A DNA stretch of 64,000 nucleotides from Phoronis australis (Eukaryota > Phoronida > Phoronidae): positions 1,269 through 65,268 of the forward strand of contig NMRA01000450.1 of the NCBI GenBank assembly GCA_002633005.1. The letters are read 5' to 3'. Both the position numbers and the translations under genes were made by a program. Below are positions 23,901 to 38,200 of the stretch, piece by piece. The notes beneath the pieces were generated by a model, which worked only from the letters and a program-made list of their open reading frames with translations, had not been told where the DNA came from and searched no databases. Numbering within the stretch: position 1 is the first letter of the stretch; each line of letters begins with the position of its first letter.

Positions 23901-24410
23901 TGTCACCCCGCCGTGAAACCTGTATCAACATGCATGCAAAATCTGGGAATCAAACGACATTCACCTTGCCCGTTACAGCCATTTTAGTGGAAAAATTATA
24001 ATGAACGTCATTTTCTTGCGTAATACCCGCCTTTTGTAATTGCTGGCAGATAAATGCAAATATGCACCAGAATCGTGCAAATAATCATACAAGCACCAAA
24101 TTTTCCATGATGACTCATAATAGCATACTTAAGAGATCTGTCTGACTAGACACATGAAAATTCAAGATGGCCGACATCCAGTATTCGCAATAATGATTTT
24201 TCTTGTAAATTAGTATCTACCCAACCGATTTTAGCGATCTTGGTGTCAAATATTATAGTTTTGGGTATGCTTAATTCACTTTGGACACCATGAACACTCT
24301 CATTTACATATATTGTCAGGATATAGGCAATTATACCCTTTAATTTGGTCAATTTATATGATTTTTGTTTGGTCGAATGCTTTGGTCATGCTGCATTTGT
24401 CTTGTACCAA
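20921..24410. other. Intergenic stretch between genes 1 and 2, left part
   Basis: This is a non-coding, AT-rich stretch. Overlapping open frames on both strands at 23116-23596 lack consensus splice sites and a recognised domain. A polyadenylation-like AATAAA lies at 21683. Confidence 0.4.
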
Positions 24411-24415
24411 TAGCT

Positions 24416-24465
24416 ACTTATACATTATGCTAAGGGTGTACTTATATATTATGCTAAGGGTGTAC
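24416..24465 (+). repeat. Two-copy 24-bp tandem repeat
   Basis: The unit ttata.attatgctaaggg plus tgtac occurs twice in direct succession. Confidence 0.8.
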
Positions 24466-24970
24466 GGGTGCAGTGGTAGAGGTAGTGCCTTTGTTTCAGT
24501 AGTCAGCAACATCCCCTGGATGGACTTCTGGCACTGGTCCTCACCGCTTTGCCAACTCTCACTTATGGCTCCAAGAAGTTGCTGGTGAGCAGCAACGGCC
24601 ACACACCAGGACACCGCGTTGGTTCAAGGAAATGTATTTCATAGTTTTGAAAACAGTACGCTTTGACACGCGCACGTGCCATTTCCTAAATTTTGCGACA
24701 TCTCTCGGGAGATGATGATAGCTTGGCAATTTTTTTTTCTGAAAATCGGGTTTTCGGTATCAAATTCTAAAAACTTGTAACTATATGAAACCAGTTCCGA
24801 TAATTCGTTGTGACATCTACGCAACCACGTGGAAGAAGGACAGTTGGTTAAAGAATCGGCGAAAGAAGAAACTGGCCAACAGGTGACGCAATATTTCATG
24901 GCGCCGAAAGATCGCTCCACAACTTTAGCACACAGGCGCTTGGATTTATCGGAAATGACGTCACTCAATA

Positions 24971-25838
24971 ATATATGTAAGAAAACATAAAGGTCGGACA
25001 CTTAAACCTTGCCAAGCCGAGGCTCCCAACTTCAACCGTCCAAAATCCAAATAAAACCTGCGTGCACTTCCCTCAGTCTGGTGTTGCATAAACCTTCGAA
25101 GCCTTATCTTTCCTAGATCCCATTAACTGTCTTCGTGAGTGGTGAATTTTGCATGAAATTTCCAAAACAATCTCAAAACTGATTTTAAGGACATGAGATA
25201 GAAAACATGGCGGATTTCTGTTGTGCTTCAACTTGTACCCCTGTCGTAGGTGAAACTTGAAACGAGTTTGAGCAAGCAACCTATATTTCAAATTCAATAA
25301 TTCTAATCCAAAACTCAACTAATTGAGACTGTCAAAGTTAGTATTTTAATGATTATTTGTAACTTTATTCCACCGACGGCTCATTTTAGCCCTTAACTTA
25401 GAATTTCATTATATAAACTTCACATATCAATACAGTATCAGGATAATTTATATTTGACACAAATATGTGAGTAATTACATTTATTTGGCAATAAAGTGCT
25501 CTCTGCTTCTCACGATCAAGTAGTCGAGGGATTGACGATGAAAGCCGCACGAAATTAGACTTTCGGATTTAGCTCGGGAGCGTCCGTCAAAAACCCGGAT
25601 GTGCGAAGACTGTCTGCCATGACATCACGGAATCACTTCCTTGAATTTGTGATTTTGACATTCTTTTGGCATTTTTGTCGCCAAATCACCACTCGAAGGC
25701 AACTTGAAGCAATGGAATGAAAGAAAGTATTCTAAGAGTTGTCGGATGTTCAGTTTCGTGGAGTTCCATGCACATTTGAGTAGAAAATTCTGAGCAAACA
25801 GATTTCGAGTGTCCAACCTTTATGTTTTCTTATATATG
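24971..25838. mobile_element. Non-autonomous DNA element with 30-bp terminal inverted repeats
   Basis: The left end (24971-25002) and right end (25808-25837) are inverted copies around aaaacataaagg..ggacact. The inside has no transposase frame. A truncated relative lies at 17163-17460. It could be a deletion derivative of a larger transposon. Target-site duplications are not clear by eye. Confidence 0.6.
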
Positions 25839-26216
25839 TCATTTGCGATAAACCCAAGTGCTTGTGCTTTAGCAGAAGAATAACGGTAGAACGCCATTTT
25901 TTCCAACACCGTTAAATAATATGGTTTACTCAAGGAAGGCTTTGGTTTTTAATGACAATAATTTTATGTCAGAGTTTATCTTACCAGTTCTTACCCACAT
26001 AGGTGCAAAGCTGTATATTTAGTATACAGCTTTCTACTAAGGCTTACACATCACACACTTGAGGTCGCTTAGAATGATACAAAGGACCAACATGGCCTCG
26101 TTTTCGAGATATTCAGCAGACTCATATGTCAAATGAATTCGAGTTCAAGACAAGACTGGATGCTAAGAGGATCAACAGGAATGCGTCGTCCGTTACATAT
26201 ATATAACGGCACACGA

Positions 26217-26279
26217 ATGGACATGAAATCGTTTATCAAGGAATTCTGGCAGGCACTATTTCTGTGTGTGGTCACTGTG
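26217..26279 (+). CDS. Gene 2 exon 1: signal peptide
   Basis: The frame starts MDMKSFIKEF and continues into a hydrophobic core (ALFLCVVTV) that runs across the junction; donor GTGAGT, phase 0. In-frame ATGs at 26181 and 26160 would add 12 or 19 hydrophilic residues before the hydrophobic core. I chose 26217 because it puts the core close to the N terminus. A tatatataa run lies only about 15 nt upstream of the ATG, too close to act as the TATA box for this start. Confidence 0.7.
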
Positions 26280-29200
26280 GTGAGTTAAATCATTCCATGA
26301 AACTTAAAATACAAACAACTTGAAAATATGCTAAGGTTTTGGATTAGTTTACTTCTAATGGATGAAAACAGAATTGCAAAAAACTCTTTTATGTGACCCT
26401 GAACATCGGAAGTCTAGCAATTGGTGCAGTTTAGTATTTACATGTACAATTATGAAGAAATGCGATTTTTTCGAAAACTTCAAAGCATTCAATTTCCAGT
26501 TTGAAGAATTAAAATGGTTAAAAATAATCACTGAGATAAACCAAAACTGCGCTAATATAGATCCGTTAAGAATGACTATTGTGTAGAGAAGTAATTATGT
26601 CTGCCGTTGTCTCAGAGGTCCATCATAGCTCTTTTGAGAGCAAATATTCTACCATTGGAGGTTGAGGTGTTCCTGTGAATGCACGAATTTGTCGTGTTTA
26701 TAAAAACAAATAGGTGATGAAGTACATTTCATCTTTGATTATGAAAAATATAATATTCATATTTGACCATTTTATACAGAGTTCTGTCCCACCTCAAATA
26801 TTCCAAAATAACTTTAAGTGTTTAGTAAAAATTCATTCAAGACGCTTTGCAGGTTAGAAGAAATTATTTGTTTGTAAACAAGTCTAAAGTTGTCAGACTT
26901 ATCTTGAGTATGTGCATCATATTATGTTATGGTTTAACAGTCATAAGGTGACTGAGTAAGCCTATTGAGACTGGAGGATATGATGAATATTTTGTATTTA
27001 AGATTATTTATTCACCGACACTCTTATGTCACTGCAATAGATAAAAATAATAGAATGAAAGGTTGCTTATCGTAGCTTTTACTGTTTTTGTCTTTTTGTG
27101 TTTCTGTGTGTCTGTGTGACTGTGAAGGGAGATTAACAGTTTCAGGTTTACTAACATACAAAAAAGTCCCTTACTTTTAATAATGGCATTACTGTTATCA
27201 CGAAAGATTTTTTACTATTAAAATGACTAAGATTCGTACGTTCCCCTTACAGAAGATCCAAAAATAGTCCTTTGCACACGATGGCTACTGTTCAACAATA
27301 TTTGATGGAATGTGAGACCGAAGATAAGCATTTATCTTAATGTCACAGCATTTTGCGGCTAAGTTCGAACTTTCATATCAACAGTATAGCAAATGTCATT
27401 CTCGAAACATAGTCATTTAATCAAAATTATACACGATTTTGCGAGCGAAATTCAGTACTGCCAAAGAACTCATTGACATTAATGACACTAGGATAAGCAT
27501 TGCGTCGTTTTTAAATTAACCATTGAACAAACACTTTACAACCATGGGGAAAACGTGACGTCAACAATGATGAAATATGGTGTGTCATTTTGGCCTTGTA
27601 AACAACATACTACCATAAAACAAAACCTCTAGACAATAGCTTCCTCGTAGTTCTACAGTCACCAAAACACACTAGAAGTGTTTGCTCTAAATAAAATCAC
27701 GCATTGATTACCCCTAAGCCAACTAGTGCACATTGTCTTTAAACAGTGCGTACAAGCTGGCAGTATGAAATAATGTCAAATGCAGTGGAAATCTGTCAAT
27801 GTATTGAACATTAAGGTAACACGATAAAACATTGAGAGAAAATAAATTTCTGGACACGTCCCGGGGGCTGTTTTTCCCTAAGGGTGAGGGGTGGTGCAAC
27901 ACTTTAAAAATCCAAAGACCAACAAAATACATGTAATACCCCGCTCCCAAGGGAATGTTCACTTGAGACAGTACCAAACGTTCTCCCGCCATCACTTTTT
28001 CAAGTACCTACCTGAGACGGCACAAAACATTCAGCAAAGTTGACAGCACCTCCCTACCAACCCCTCCTGTGAGAGAATGTCCTAACGTGAACTATTTACC
28101 CTCCATCAACAGGTAGTGCAAGGACAGCTCTTTAAAAGATCGCCTGAGCTCACGCAAATACTCAATGAGGAAGCGACTCGTTCCGGACGTGCTTCCATGG
28201 ATAGGCTAATAGCTACAAGCCTTGAAATGGCCGCAAGTGAGTTACGGCTGCTTGTTCTTTGAAGCAAAATAATACGTAAGTGTTTGAGGGTGTGAAGCGA
28301 TTTGCAGTTATGACATTTGACAAACAAGATACACTCACGAGCCATTTGCATTGAAATATCATGGAATGTGCTGCTAGACACGGAAATCGAAAGCTCTTCT
28401 GCTACAGTACAGTCAAGTGACCTAATTATCGGATGTTTTGGCACTTTTTCATTATATTTAATTGAAAATGTTACAGATTTTCGATTTTTTTTGCTGAACT
28501 AAAGACTTACCTTTACGGTATTAATGTTTTATTGTATCTTGTCACCGAAAAACACATTATGTTCTGAATGATCTTCAAAAAAACACCACTAGCAAACCTT
28601 GGGAGAACCTAAATATCGGACACCACGTTTCCCCATAAGGCACACCGCAGAAAACTGACTAGTGAGCCAAGTAATGCCCGCGGGCACCTTTTCGCCAAGT
28701 TGGAGTTCGAGTGTTTTGATATCAGTATTTGCTGCTACATATAGAACACAACTGTGCTCGCAACAAAATTATCGACAAAACGAAATCTGATAAAAGCACA
28801 GTTATTTCGATGAATCACTGCAGACGACTAAAGCACGTGACACCTCTCAGCATTTCTGTATCTCGTTGCCTTCTTGATGCAACACACGCACATGCGTAGC
28901 CGGTGTTTGACTTGAGTTTAAAAAGAAATGAAAACATGAAACAGTTACAGTACTTATTGTCAGTTCATTGAGATGATTTCAATGTGGAAATAGATTTTTT
29001 TGTTTTCAACTTTTATTACAAATTGATACGATCGTCCATTTTAGACGTACTTGGGGGTAAAAGTTGCACCCTCTCCCGGTGAAATTAAAACGAGGCAACG
29101 CTATAATCAGTGGCAGATTTAGAGGGGGCCAAAGGGGCCATACCCCCAAACTATCCCAGCTTCCATTTGTCAGTTCGGGGGTGCGAATGTCTGACTGGCA

Positions 29201-32200
29201 AAATCCTGGTAAATACTCTGGCCTGCTCCCAACTCAAAATCCTGGATATATCCTTGATAATAAACGAGACAGTGATGGACATCGAATGCATTACAGCTGA
29301 AGAAAAACTTGTGTCATTTACTTCTCAGATTATGCTTCAACGAAAATTTTATGTAATGTCCGATATGCCGGTACGTCCGATAATTAGTACACTATATGTA
29401 AATCATTCACGGCACGTCCTCCAAGACCTAAAGTGGCGATCATTCTACTTCAGCTGTCTTGTTACAAGCAAGAAATTACCACAACAAAGCTCATCTTAGA
29501 TCGAATTATGACTGCACAATCATACCCCCTGCCACACTGGGCTCGCTTTTCCATTGCAGTTGAAAGGGTTAAAAACGGCACGTTGGCAAACGCTGAAACT
29601 AGCGATGAATCAGACTTCATTCTGGCCGAGTTGGATATGAAATTGACACTTGAGCAGATGGCACTACTTTATCCTGATCGATTTCGTCGCATGAAAGGTA
29701 CTACCTTGTAAGTAAGGAATCCAAGATGTAGAACGATACCATAAAGACAAGCAGCACTGAAACACTCATTGTATTTTGTCTCGCGGTTCACACAACAAAG
29801 GAAATGACACCTTCCTTCCTTTATGTCGAAAACACCATGGGTAAAATAAAAATTGTGAATGCTTTTGCCTCAAAAGTGATACAGACATTTTAAACAGTCT
29901 CATATTTTTTCCCCTTTCACCTCCAACACGGAGGAAACCAGGCTAAAAAGTGTCAAATGACGCACACCATCAGTTGCCTTCCAACATTTGAGACACGAGC
30001 TACCACTGGAGTCTAACTTTGGGCTGTTTGAGGTCTACGTCAAATAATAGCAGTCATTGAACTGTATTTCAACTCTGCAATTTTCAAGAAAGCGAAATCT
30101 TAAGTCGAACTAGTGAACTGAATAATGGTCATATATATGCAAACCAGATCCATTGAACCTTCTTGCAGTGTACATATCCCAAAACTGCCGCCAACCCTAG
30201 CTTATTTGGCAGATTTATTTTCTAAGAAGTGTAACCATAGCGTATGGTACCTAACTTTCTTCGAATTTACATGGTTAAGTACACTGTGCCCTTATACCGA
30301 ATATCATGCTTTTATCTTTAGAACAATTAGATGATTTTTTGGTTCCTAGACGTTGCAGTACCTCATTTATTTTACATTTTGGTTTAATGTGGTTAGAGGT
30401 GTACTTTAATCAAGTTTGTCGTCCCAAACTTGCAGACATTTACGCACGACCTATTTCGTAAAAGAAGCGTTCATTAAGTAAAAGTTAAAGGAGAAGATAA
30501 CCTTTTTTAGTGTCATGTTTAGCAAAATACGGTTCGTTGATTATCCTAGACATGTGTTTCAATCAATACGGTTTCCCATAATTTTATCAATTAGTTGTGC
30601 CCTACTCAGGAAATGGCGTTTAGAATTTAAAAAGTCCCGTCATTTTGTTGCTGCGTTTGAGTTTACTGTGGGGATCTTTTCTACTCTGGTTTTCGTCTCG
30701 TTTTTCTAACTTTGTCATCACCAGTTCCCATCGACGAGTATTCTACGTCAAGCTAAGTTGTTGGAAAACTCAATTACGTTGGATTTAGGCATCGTTTAGT
30801 TTGTAGAAGCCTCAAAATGGGAACCCGTATCACAGGCACAGTGACGTGGTGACTAGGATTTTTTCACGAGCAGTGAGTGGTTGGATATAAGTTTGAGTCC
30901 CAGTTTAGTGAGGCAGAATACAAACAAACAGCTGCTGAGAGGTATGAAGCAGAGACTGAGGACAGACGTAGTGGGAAGTCTTAGTCCAAATGCACGGTGT
31001 GCACTGTTTTGCCGACCTCAATGACTTCAGCATCCAAACCCCTTACACCCAGCAGCTAAACACACCTGGCACCGTCTAAATAGCTCCAATAATTTAGTCA
31101 AGTCCACACTAAACTTATCAAAGTTTGGCTCACAAGCCCGTTCACTGGACGACGAACTGTCCTCCACACTGTGTGTCGAACTGAGCTTGCAGTCACTCTC
31201 ACTACTCGACATCTCTGCAGGGCTGCTAACAGGTTCTGGGCTCGAGACAACCACCAGCACAGGGCGAATCACTGTTAGTTCCCGGAAGTGCACGCTCTAG
31301 GATACGTTCTGCGTAGATATTTCTTTAGTAATCGGACGGCACAATATGCTTGCCATACATTCGGTGATTATTCATTGCTTTGTACGTTGCGTGGACGGGT
31401 AACGCTACGTTCTTCACACGAACGAGCCAAGTACATGTACGGCAGAGTCTGTCATCTTTCGGAAAGCGATGTATTGGCATACCCGAAGTGCGCGTCAGAC
31501 GATAATGAGCACATCCCGGCACACAGAAACTGTGGAAACTGTGAACCGTCTTGACTGATTCGTAAACAAGCGCAAACAATGACTGAACTTATCACAACAA
31601 CGACTGACTTGACGGTTATTCAAACTACATGAAAACAGATGGCGGGAAATTCTTAGCCCGCTAAACGTCACTTCCGGAGTAAAGCACGACTATTTAATAA
31701 AATCACGGGAACTCATTATATAACCTGAAAAATACGTCTGGGATAATCAATGAACCGTATTTTTACAAAAAATCACAAGAAAAAAATGCCTTTCCGTTTA
31801 TGCCGTCATTGGTTTCGCGAAGGCTTGCCTGATCTGACAAACTCACTAGAAATTTTTTTTATGGAACAAAAATCACAACGCCACCTGGCATTGAGAAGGA
31901 GTCAAAAGCCCAAGCCAGATAGCAAGCTATTATTTAATATTCAGGTCCCACAGACGGAGGCTTAAAAGAGCATCCGCTACCAAGGGTCCAGCGCTATGGC
32001 CTGACGCTACCATGCCATATACCGTGGAAGAATTTTCTTGGAGTAAGTTAAGTGTTCGTATTGCTTTATTGTTAATTGCTGCTTTGCTCCCATATCGTAT
32101 TGCTATATTCGGCCTACACAGGGATTTCGGATATAGGACATTGAAATAAAGTTTTCTTCAAATAGCTGTTGCGCCTCGACATAAACTTGCCTTTGGCCTG

Positions 32201-35200
32201 CTGCTGGCGCAATATGTTACCTTTGAGGAGTCGGAGAACGCATAGGCCCCAAACAGTCTTTGGAAGAGACCATGAAAGAGAACGTCACCTTTTAGCCAAT
32301 TTTTGTCGATTCTTTAATCAACTGTTTTCGTCCATCAGGATACATGCATTTCACAGCTAATTATCGGAAATAAAATCGACATTACACCACTTTCATTATC
32401 CTATTGGGGTCCCTACACATATTGCGCAGCCCCACAAGCTTACACCGCTTCTGGCGACGCTTATACTCGCCGATTTGATGAAGTTGTAGCTGACATTGCA
32501 AGCCATGCCAAATGTGTCGAAGACACTTTATTATGGGCAACTAACCTAGAAGACGACTTTCATCAGGCATGCGCATGGTTGGACATCTATGGTCGAAACG
32601 CCATTGTATTCGATCTTGAAAATATCGCATTCGGTCAGGACATTGCCGAGTTCGTCAGGTTCGAAATCACCCGTGACGATATTCCTCCATCAAGGCAATA
32701 CCTAAACAGCACACTCGAATTCCCCCACGAATAAAATCATTACCTACATGCGCTCCTGGTTTGGCCTCCTGAACCAAGTATCAGCATGACCTACGAAAGA
32801 TTGACTTCCCGACAGCTTTTGAAGAAAGGGGCTCCATTTGTCTGGAGTGAACAGGCGGAGCAACCCTTTGCTAAATCCAAGTACATCATTGTTCATCAGA
32901 CAGAGGAAGGCGTACGTATCTTTAACAGGACTAGACCAACTTGCCTGACAACTGATTGATCCAAGACTGTACTAGGTTTTTGGTTACTACAGAAACACTG
33001 CCACCGTTTAAAACAACGCCGTGTTGTTGCCCATCCGGCTGGAAAGTGTCCCTCGTCGGCAGTAGGTTCATGCATTCTTCCGAACCCGATTTGCCCTGAT
33101 CCAATGCGAGGCCCTTGCCGTTGCTGACTCCTTAGAAAAACCTCGCTTCTGCGTGTTGAGATGCCACCAGATGACAATTGCCGTCGACCACAAACCACCC
33201 GTTAAGTTTTTTTCCGACAGAGCTCTGGAGGACATACCTAATACCGCCTACGAAACCTGAAAGAAAATATCATACGATACCTCTTCACAATCGTTCACAT
33301 CCCAGGCATGCCCCACAAAGCAGCAGATATTCTATCCATGTATCCCACTGGCACATCGATACAACTTTCTCGCCCTGAAAACTTACTAGCTTCCGTTGAT
33401 AATGACATTGGCCGTGATTTCCTCAGAGCAGCTAAATGTGCCCGTACCTCACTTCAGTGTATAACATGGGACACGCCATTGAGGCCACCTGTAGTGACGA
33501 ATAAATGAGTACCCTCCTCGGTGCCATCGAATATGGCATGCCCAAAAAACGAGAAACTTTGCCCCAAGCATTACGGCCTGATCACCAGTTTTGTGAATTT
33601 CTCTCAAGCATTGACCGATCACTTTGTCATCTCTCCTTTGTTACGGTTAATTATCTCGGACTGGCTTCACTTTACCCACCAAGGAATATCCTCTATGACC
33701 GCTTGAGCTTAGGCTTCGGGCTTCTGGCCGGGGATAACCAACGACCTTGCCAAGAGACTACATGCCCCCCCCCTCAACGCCACCTACTTTATCCGTTAAC
33801 CCGTTCCAGTGTGTGTGGGCCAAATTCTTTGCGTATAAAGGTATCCATAACCTCGGTCTCCTCGAATGTTACTCCACTGGCCCATAGTTTAGCCCGCCTA
33901 CTCTGGGTCAAAAGGGTTCGTGGATTGTTTACGTTGCTGATTTGTCACTTTTGGCATACTTGATAGCGCTCCAGAATTCACGTCGTCCGCGACCTCCCAC
34001 CTCCTTTCATCATGGGACGTCCACCATCGTGTTCCATCCGTCACCTTTCTCCACAGCAAATGCCGAGCTGACATTGCCATAAAATAATGGCGGTTTTAAT
34101 TTGCATCATGAAAACATAGATGGAAACATGGCATCTGTGTAAAGTACTTGTTAAGAAGCTTGTAAGCAAAACCAGAACTTTGCACACTGGCGGTCTTAAT
34201 TTGCATATTTCTCAAAGGTTACAAACTGTCATCCTCCTGAATCATAGTCTACATAGAACAGCAATGAACAAAACCATTTCCAGCAAACCTAGGTTCGGCC
34301 TTGACTCTTCTGACTATCTTTCTCAGTTACAAAAACCTGATGATGACGCAATAACATGTCATTTTTAAGATTGTTGTCAGGATAAAAATTGATCAAGTAA
34401 TTAGCAAGAAAAGATCCTTTTTAAGTTTCCCAAAATTTGTGCATATGTACTTTTAAATCAAACTTGTTGACAAGTGTTTTAACGGCAAAATCTATTTTTA
34501 GATGGTGTTTACAACTTTGGTTCTAGAAATTTCTGAGAACAAATCGTAACAGCCAATGATATGATTTGATAAGATCATGTGGTTTTTACTAGTTAATCAT
34601 TAAGTAAGAAGCATATTATAATATGAGCTAAAACCAAATAGATATTCAGATGAGCTATAGCAGTTGAAGCATAAAGACTTGCTGCAGTGTACAGAGGAAA
34701 TTGTACAACAGAGCCATCTCGTGGAAGATTCTAGAGGAGATCTTGGCAAGGGCAAGGATTAACGAACAGGAAGTTAACTAAGAGCTTGTCACTTGCATCG
34801 TGGGTAGTAAGATAATGCCTGAAGTGTTGTGTCACCAGAGACTGTGACCAGCAAGAAGAATGGGGGGTAGAAAAAACTGCCTGAAAGTGTTGCATCACCA
34901 GAGACGGTGACCAGCAAGTGCACTGTCGTAATACAGTGTGTGTAGTTCAAAGATTCACCAACAGGACAAACATCCAACTAATGGAAAGTCCTAGCTCGGA
35001 TAGCAGATAAGATATTTGATTATTTTGGTTGATCGTTTGAAGTAATCTTTAAAGAGGGCACTATCGTAGTTACTCTTTGTAGTTGATTACTTAATTAACA
35101 ACAGGTTTAACTTGTCTAATTAGTGGTTATCATATAATAAATTAATTACTGGATTTCATTATTCACTCTCCATCTACGCACAGTCTCAAAGTATAGCTAC

Positions 35201-38200
35201 CATTTAAACAAACACAAAGTCAATCTTTGACAATTGCTTTGCACATAGAGGACTGTAACGGCAAGATGAGTTTCGTTTGTCTCTCAAATTTTGCATGTAC
35301 TGTTCGGTGGTTAGCTGCGAGAGTTTCGTGATGAAATGACATGAAGAAATAACCGGGCGAACGTAAAAATTCGGAGTCTTTGTGAACACACAGCGATTTC
35401 TAGCTGTCTTTTAAATAGATTTAGCATGTAAAAGCGATAGTCGTCATGCAGCTAGCTGGGTTGGCAAGCTGAACGCGTGTCAATGGGCACAGCCACAGGA
35501 CCCGGAATAGTAGATAAAAGAAAAACAAATCTAAACGACAGAACCTTTTAGAAAAAAATGATCATTTAGCCCATACCTTTCTCTAAGGAGGTCCATTTAA
35601 TATAATGCACTTGAAAATTTGCTTTCTTAATAGAACATCCCACGAAGATACTGAAAAGTCTTGTTATTCACGAATTTTCCAAAAGTATATTTTTCTGGAG
35701 ACTCCTACTCTCTATCAGTTTTTGAAATTTTAAATGACATGGCATCAATTGCAAAAATGGTCCTTTTATAGACTCCAGAATAAAAACCGTTGGTGACAAA
35801 AGTTTCTCGTTCCAAAAAAAACTATTCGTTGACACTTCTTCTTTCTCCCTTTCAGGGGTTACAAAAATGTGTGCACATTGAAGTCGTCTTTGTAATACGC
35901 TGTACGTGGCCTGCACGAGGCGTTCGGTTCACACCATTCTTATTTGTTACCTAATTTGACGCATTATACCTTAGGAAATTTCCTTTATGCAAACTCAGTT
36001 CCACCATGAAACATTGTTTCTTTAAGCTGATCGGGACGACGCGAAAATTCTCCGAATGGCAATGAGCGAATGGGAAGCGTACACATGCTTCAAATTCAAG
36101 CCGAAGACGCCAAGTGATAAGTACTTCACTCATATTCGCAGTGGCATAGAAGGATGCGTTTCGGCGTACGGATTTGTCAAACGGAGTCCTCAGTATATTG
36201 GCTTGTCCGAAGAGGGTTGCCGATTTGTAAGTCTACTGAGGTCACGTGAGTTTTAACAATCAGGAGGTCCTACAATTGAAGGCCATACAGTGCGCTATAG
36301 TCGGAAACATTTAAGAAACACCATTGTAGCTGGAGGGTATCCTTCCAGATCGGTGTACTATCGGCATTGTATATGAATGTCGACATATTGGCTGCTATAT
36401 GGCTTTTTTCAGGGGCGGATCCAGGATTTTGAGTTGGGGGGCAGGGCAAAGGAAGAACCAGGAACAGGTTTTGAGAAATCTGTAGAACATTCAAGGTTTG
36501 CTATTTTCTTTAAATTCCAGAAAATATTCATTTAAAATAAGGTTTTACTTATGGGGGAGTTCCAGATGCTACTAGGAAATGATGTGCTTGAAAGTTCCAA
36601 GACATTCAAGCATCACAGCCCCTGGTGATGCACTAAAGTTGACTAAAGCTGATATCGAGATTGTGTCATAATTTACTTGCAAAGTTAACACACTGTGTCG
36701 ATGAATCTTCACTAGCACCTCTTATTAATTCTTAGTCAGTAAGAAATTGATGAAATAACAATACTTTGTTTCTTCTTTCGTTATTTGTGCATCTACACAT
36801 CTGTGTGCCATTGTTTATGCTATAAAGATTCACTGTGAACAGACAGCTTCGTGTAGACTTACCAGTACTAGCCTCTTTCTGGGACTGCCGGGAATGTGAG
36901 TTATGCATAAATTTTGCGAAAGGCCTATTGGCAAACTACATGTACGTACACGGAATGTAAGGAATTTCTCATGCTGTTCAAGCCTCGTTTTCTAAAGAAA
37001 CCGATATTTACCAGTTCGTATTTAGCATGGCCTGTATGTCACTGCCGAGTTCACCGGAAAAGTGTTAACCACCGTCCCAGCGCGATACGGTTCTTTATGA
37101 AGCTTACCCGCCGTATTAGATTATTTTAATATATACTGTCTACATTTACCGCGGGTACCCCAGCCAAACTCCGCCCTTGTGTTTATGTATTGATCAAAAG
37201 TTTCTCCCTTACTGATTCGTTAGTTTGGACTTTACCTCCATGAGCTGGGTCACGCAATGGGACTGCATCATGAGCACTCGAGACCGGACAGAGACAAGTA
37301 CATCAGAGTTGAGATGAACAACGTTGAACCATCATATAGGTTTGCCTTTGAAAAGATTTCGGACGGTTCAGTTTCCACGGAAATACCGTATGACACCGCG
37401 AGTGTAATGCATTACTCTAAAAGGGTAAGGCAAAATCCATAAGGGGTTACGTAACGGTTCACACTCGGTTTCACAGCAGTTTGATTCTCAGACGTCATGA
37501 ATTACTCACACTGCACCTCTAATTCTCCCCCGTCTTGACCAATACCCTGCTCCCAGAAGTCATCACCACTTGTCGCTAACTCCTGTTTTCTCTGATCCTA
37601 ATGGGGGTTTTCACGAACAGATTCGCACTAATTTCTCCGGTTCCTATCAGCTACACAAAATTGCGTTTACGATGATCCTCAAATTGTGGTTGAGTGATAC
37701 GAAAAAACCGATACTCGTCCACATGCGGCAACTTGCTGTTTTCCTAGTCAGTAGAAAAACTTCATTCGTAAAAAAGTTTAATTTTCTTTTGCTTCCACCC
37801 GAGCATGTTGATGACGTCATCACAAACCTGTGTTAATCATGAAACGATATTCGTTGATCTATACATGCAGACAGTCTTATTGCTTCTTATACCTATTTAC
37901 TGAAACCATCCAAGGAGTTAACCCATACCCGTTTTACGTGAAGTCATGATTTCGTGGACATTTTGATAGGGTCCAAATCTCGCGAGTCATCTCAAAGCAT
38001 TGTGAAAAACAATACACCAAACTGAAACTTATACATTGTATCATTTAACGTAACGTTAACTAATCGTGTCTTAAGGTACAGTATCAGTCAGTAATAAACT
38101 ACTCATAAATAAGTGCCGTCTGTTTGACTTTCATTATTCCAAGAAACTGAAAAAAGTACGTATGTTTCTTTGTGGCTCGATTTGAACTGCTGACATCATA

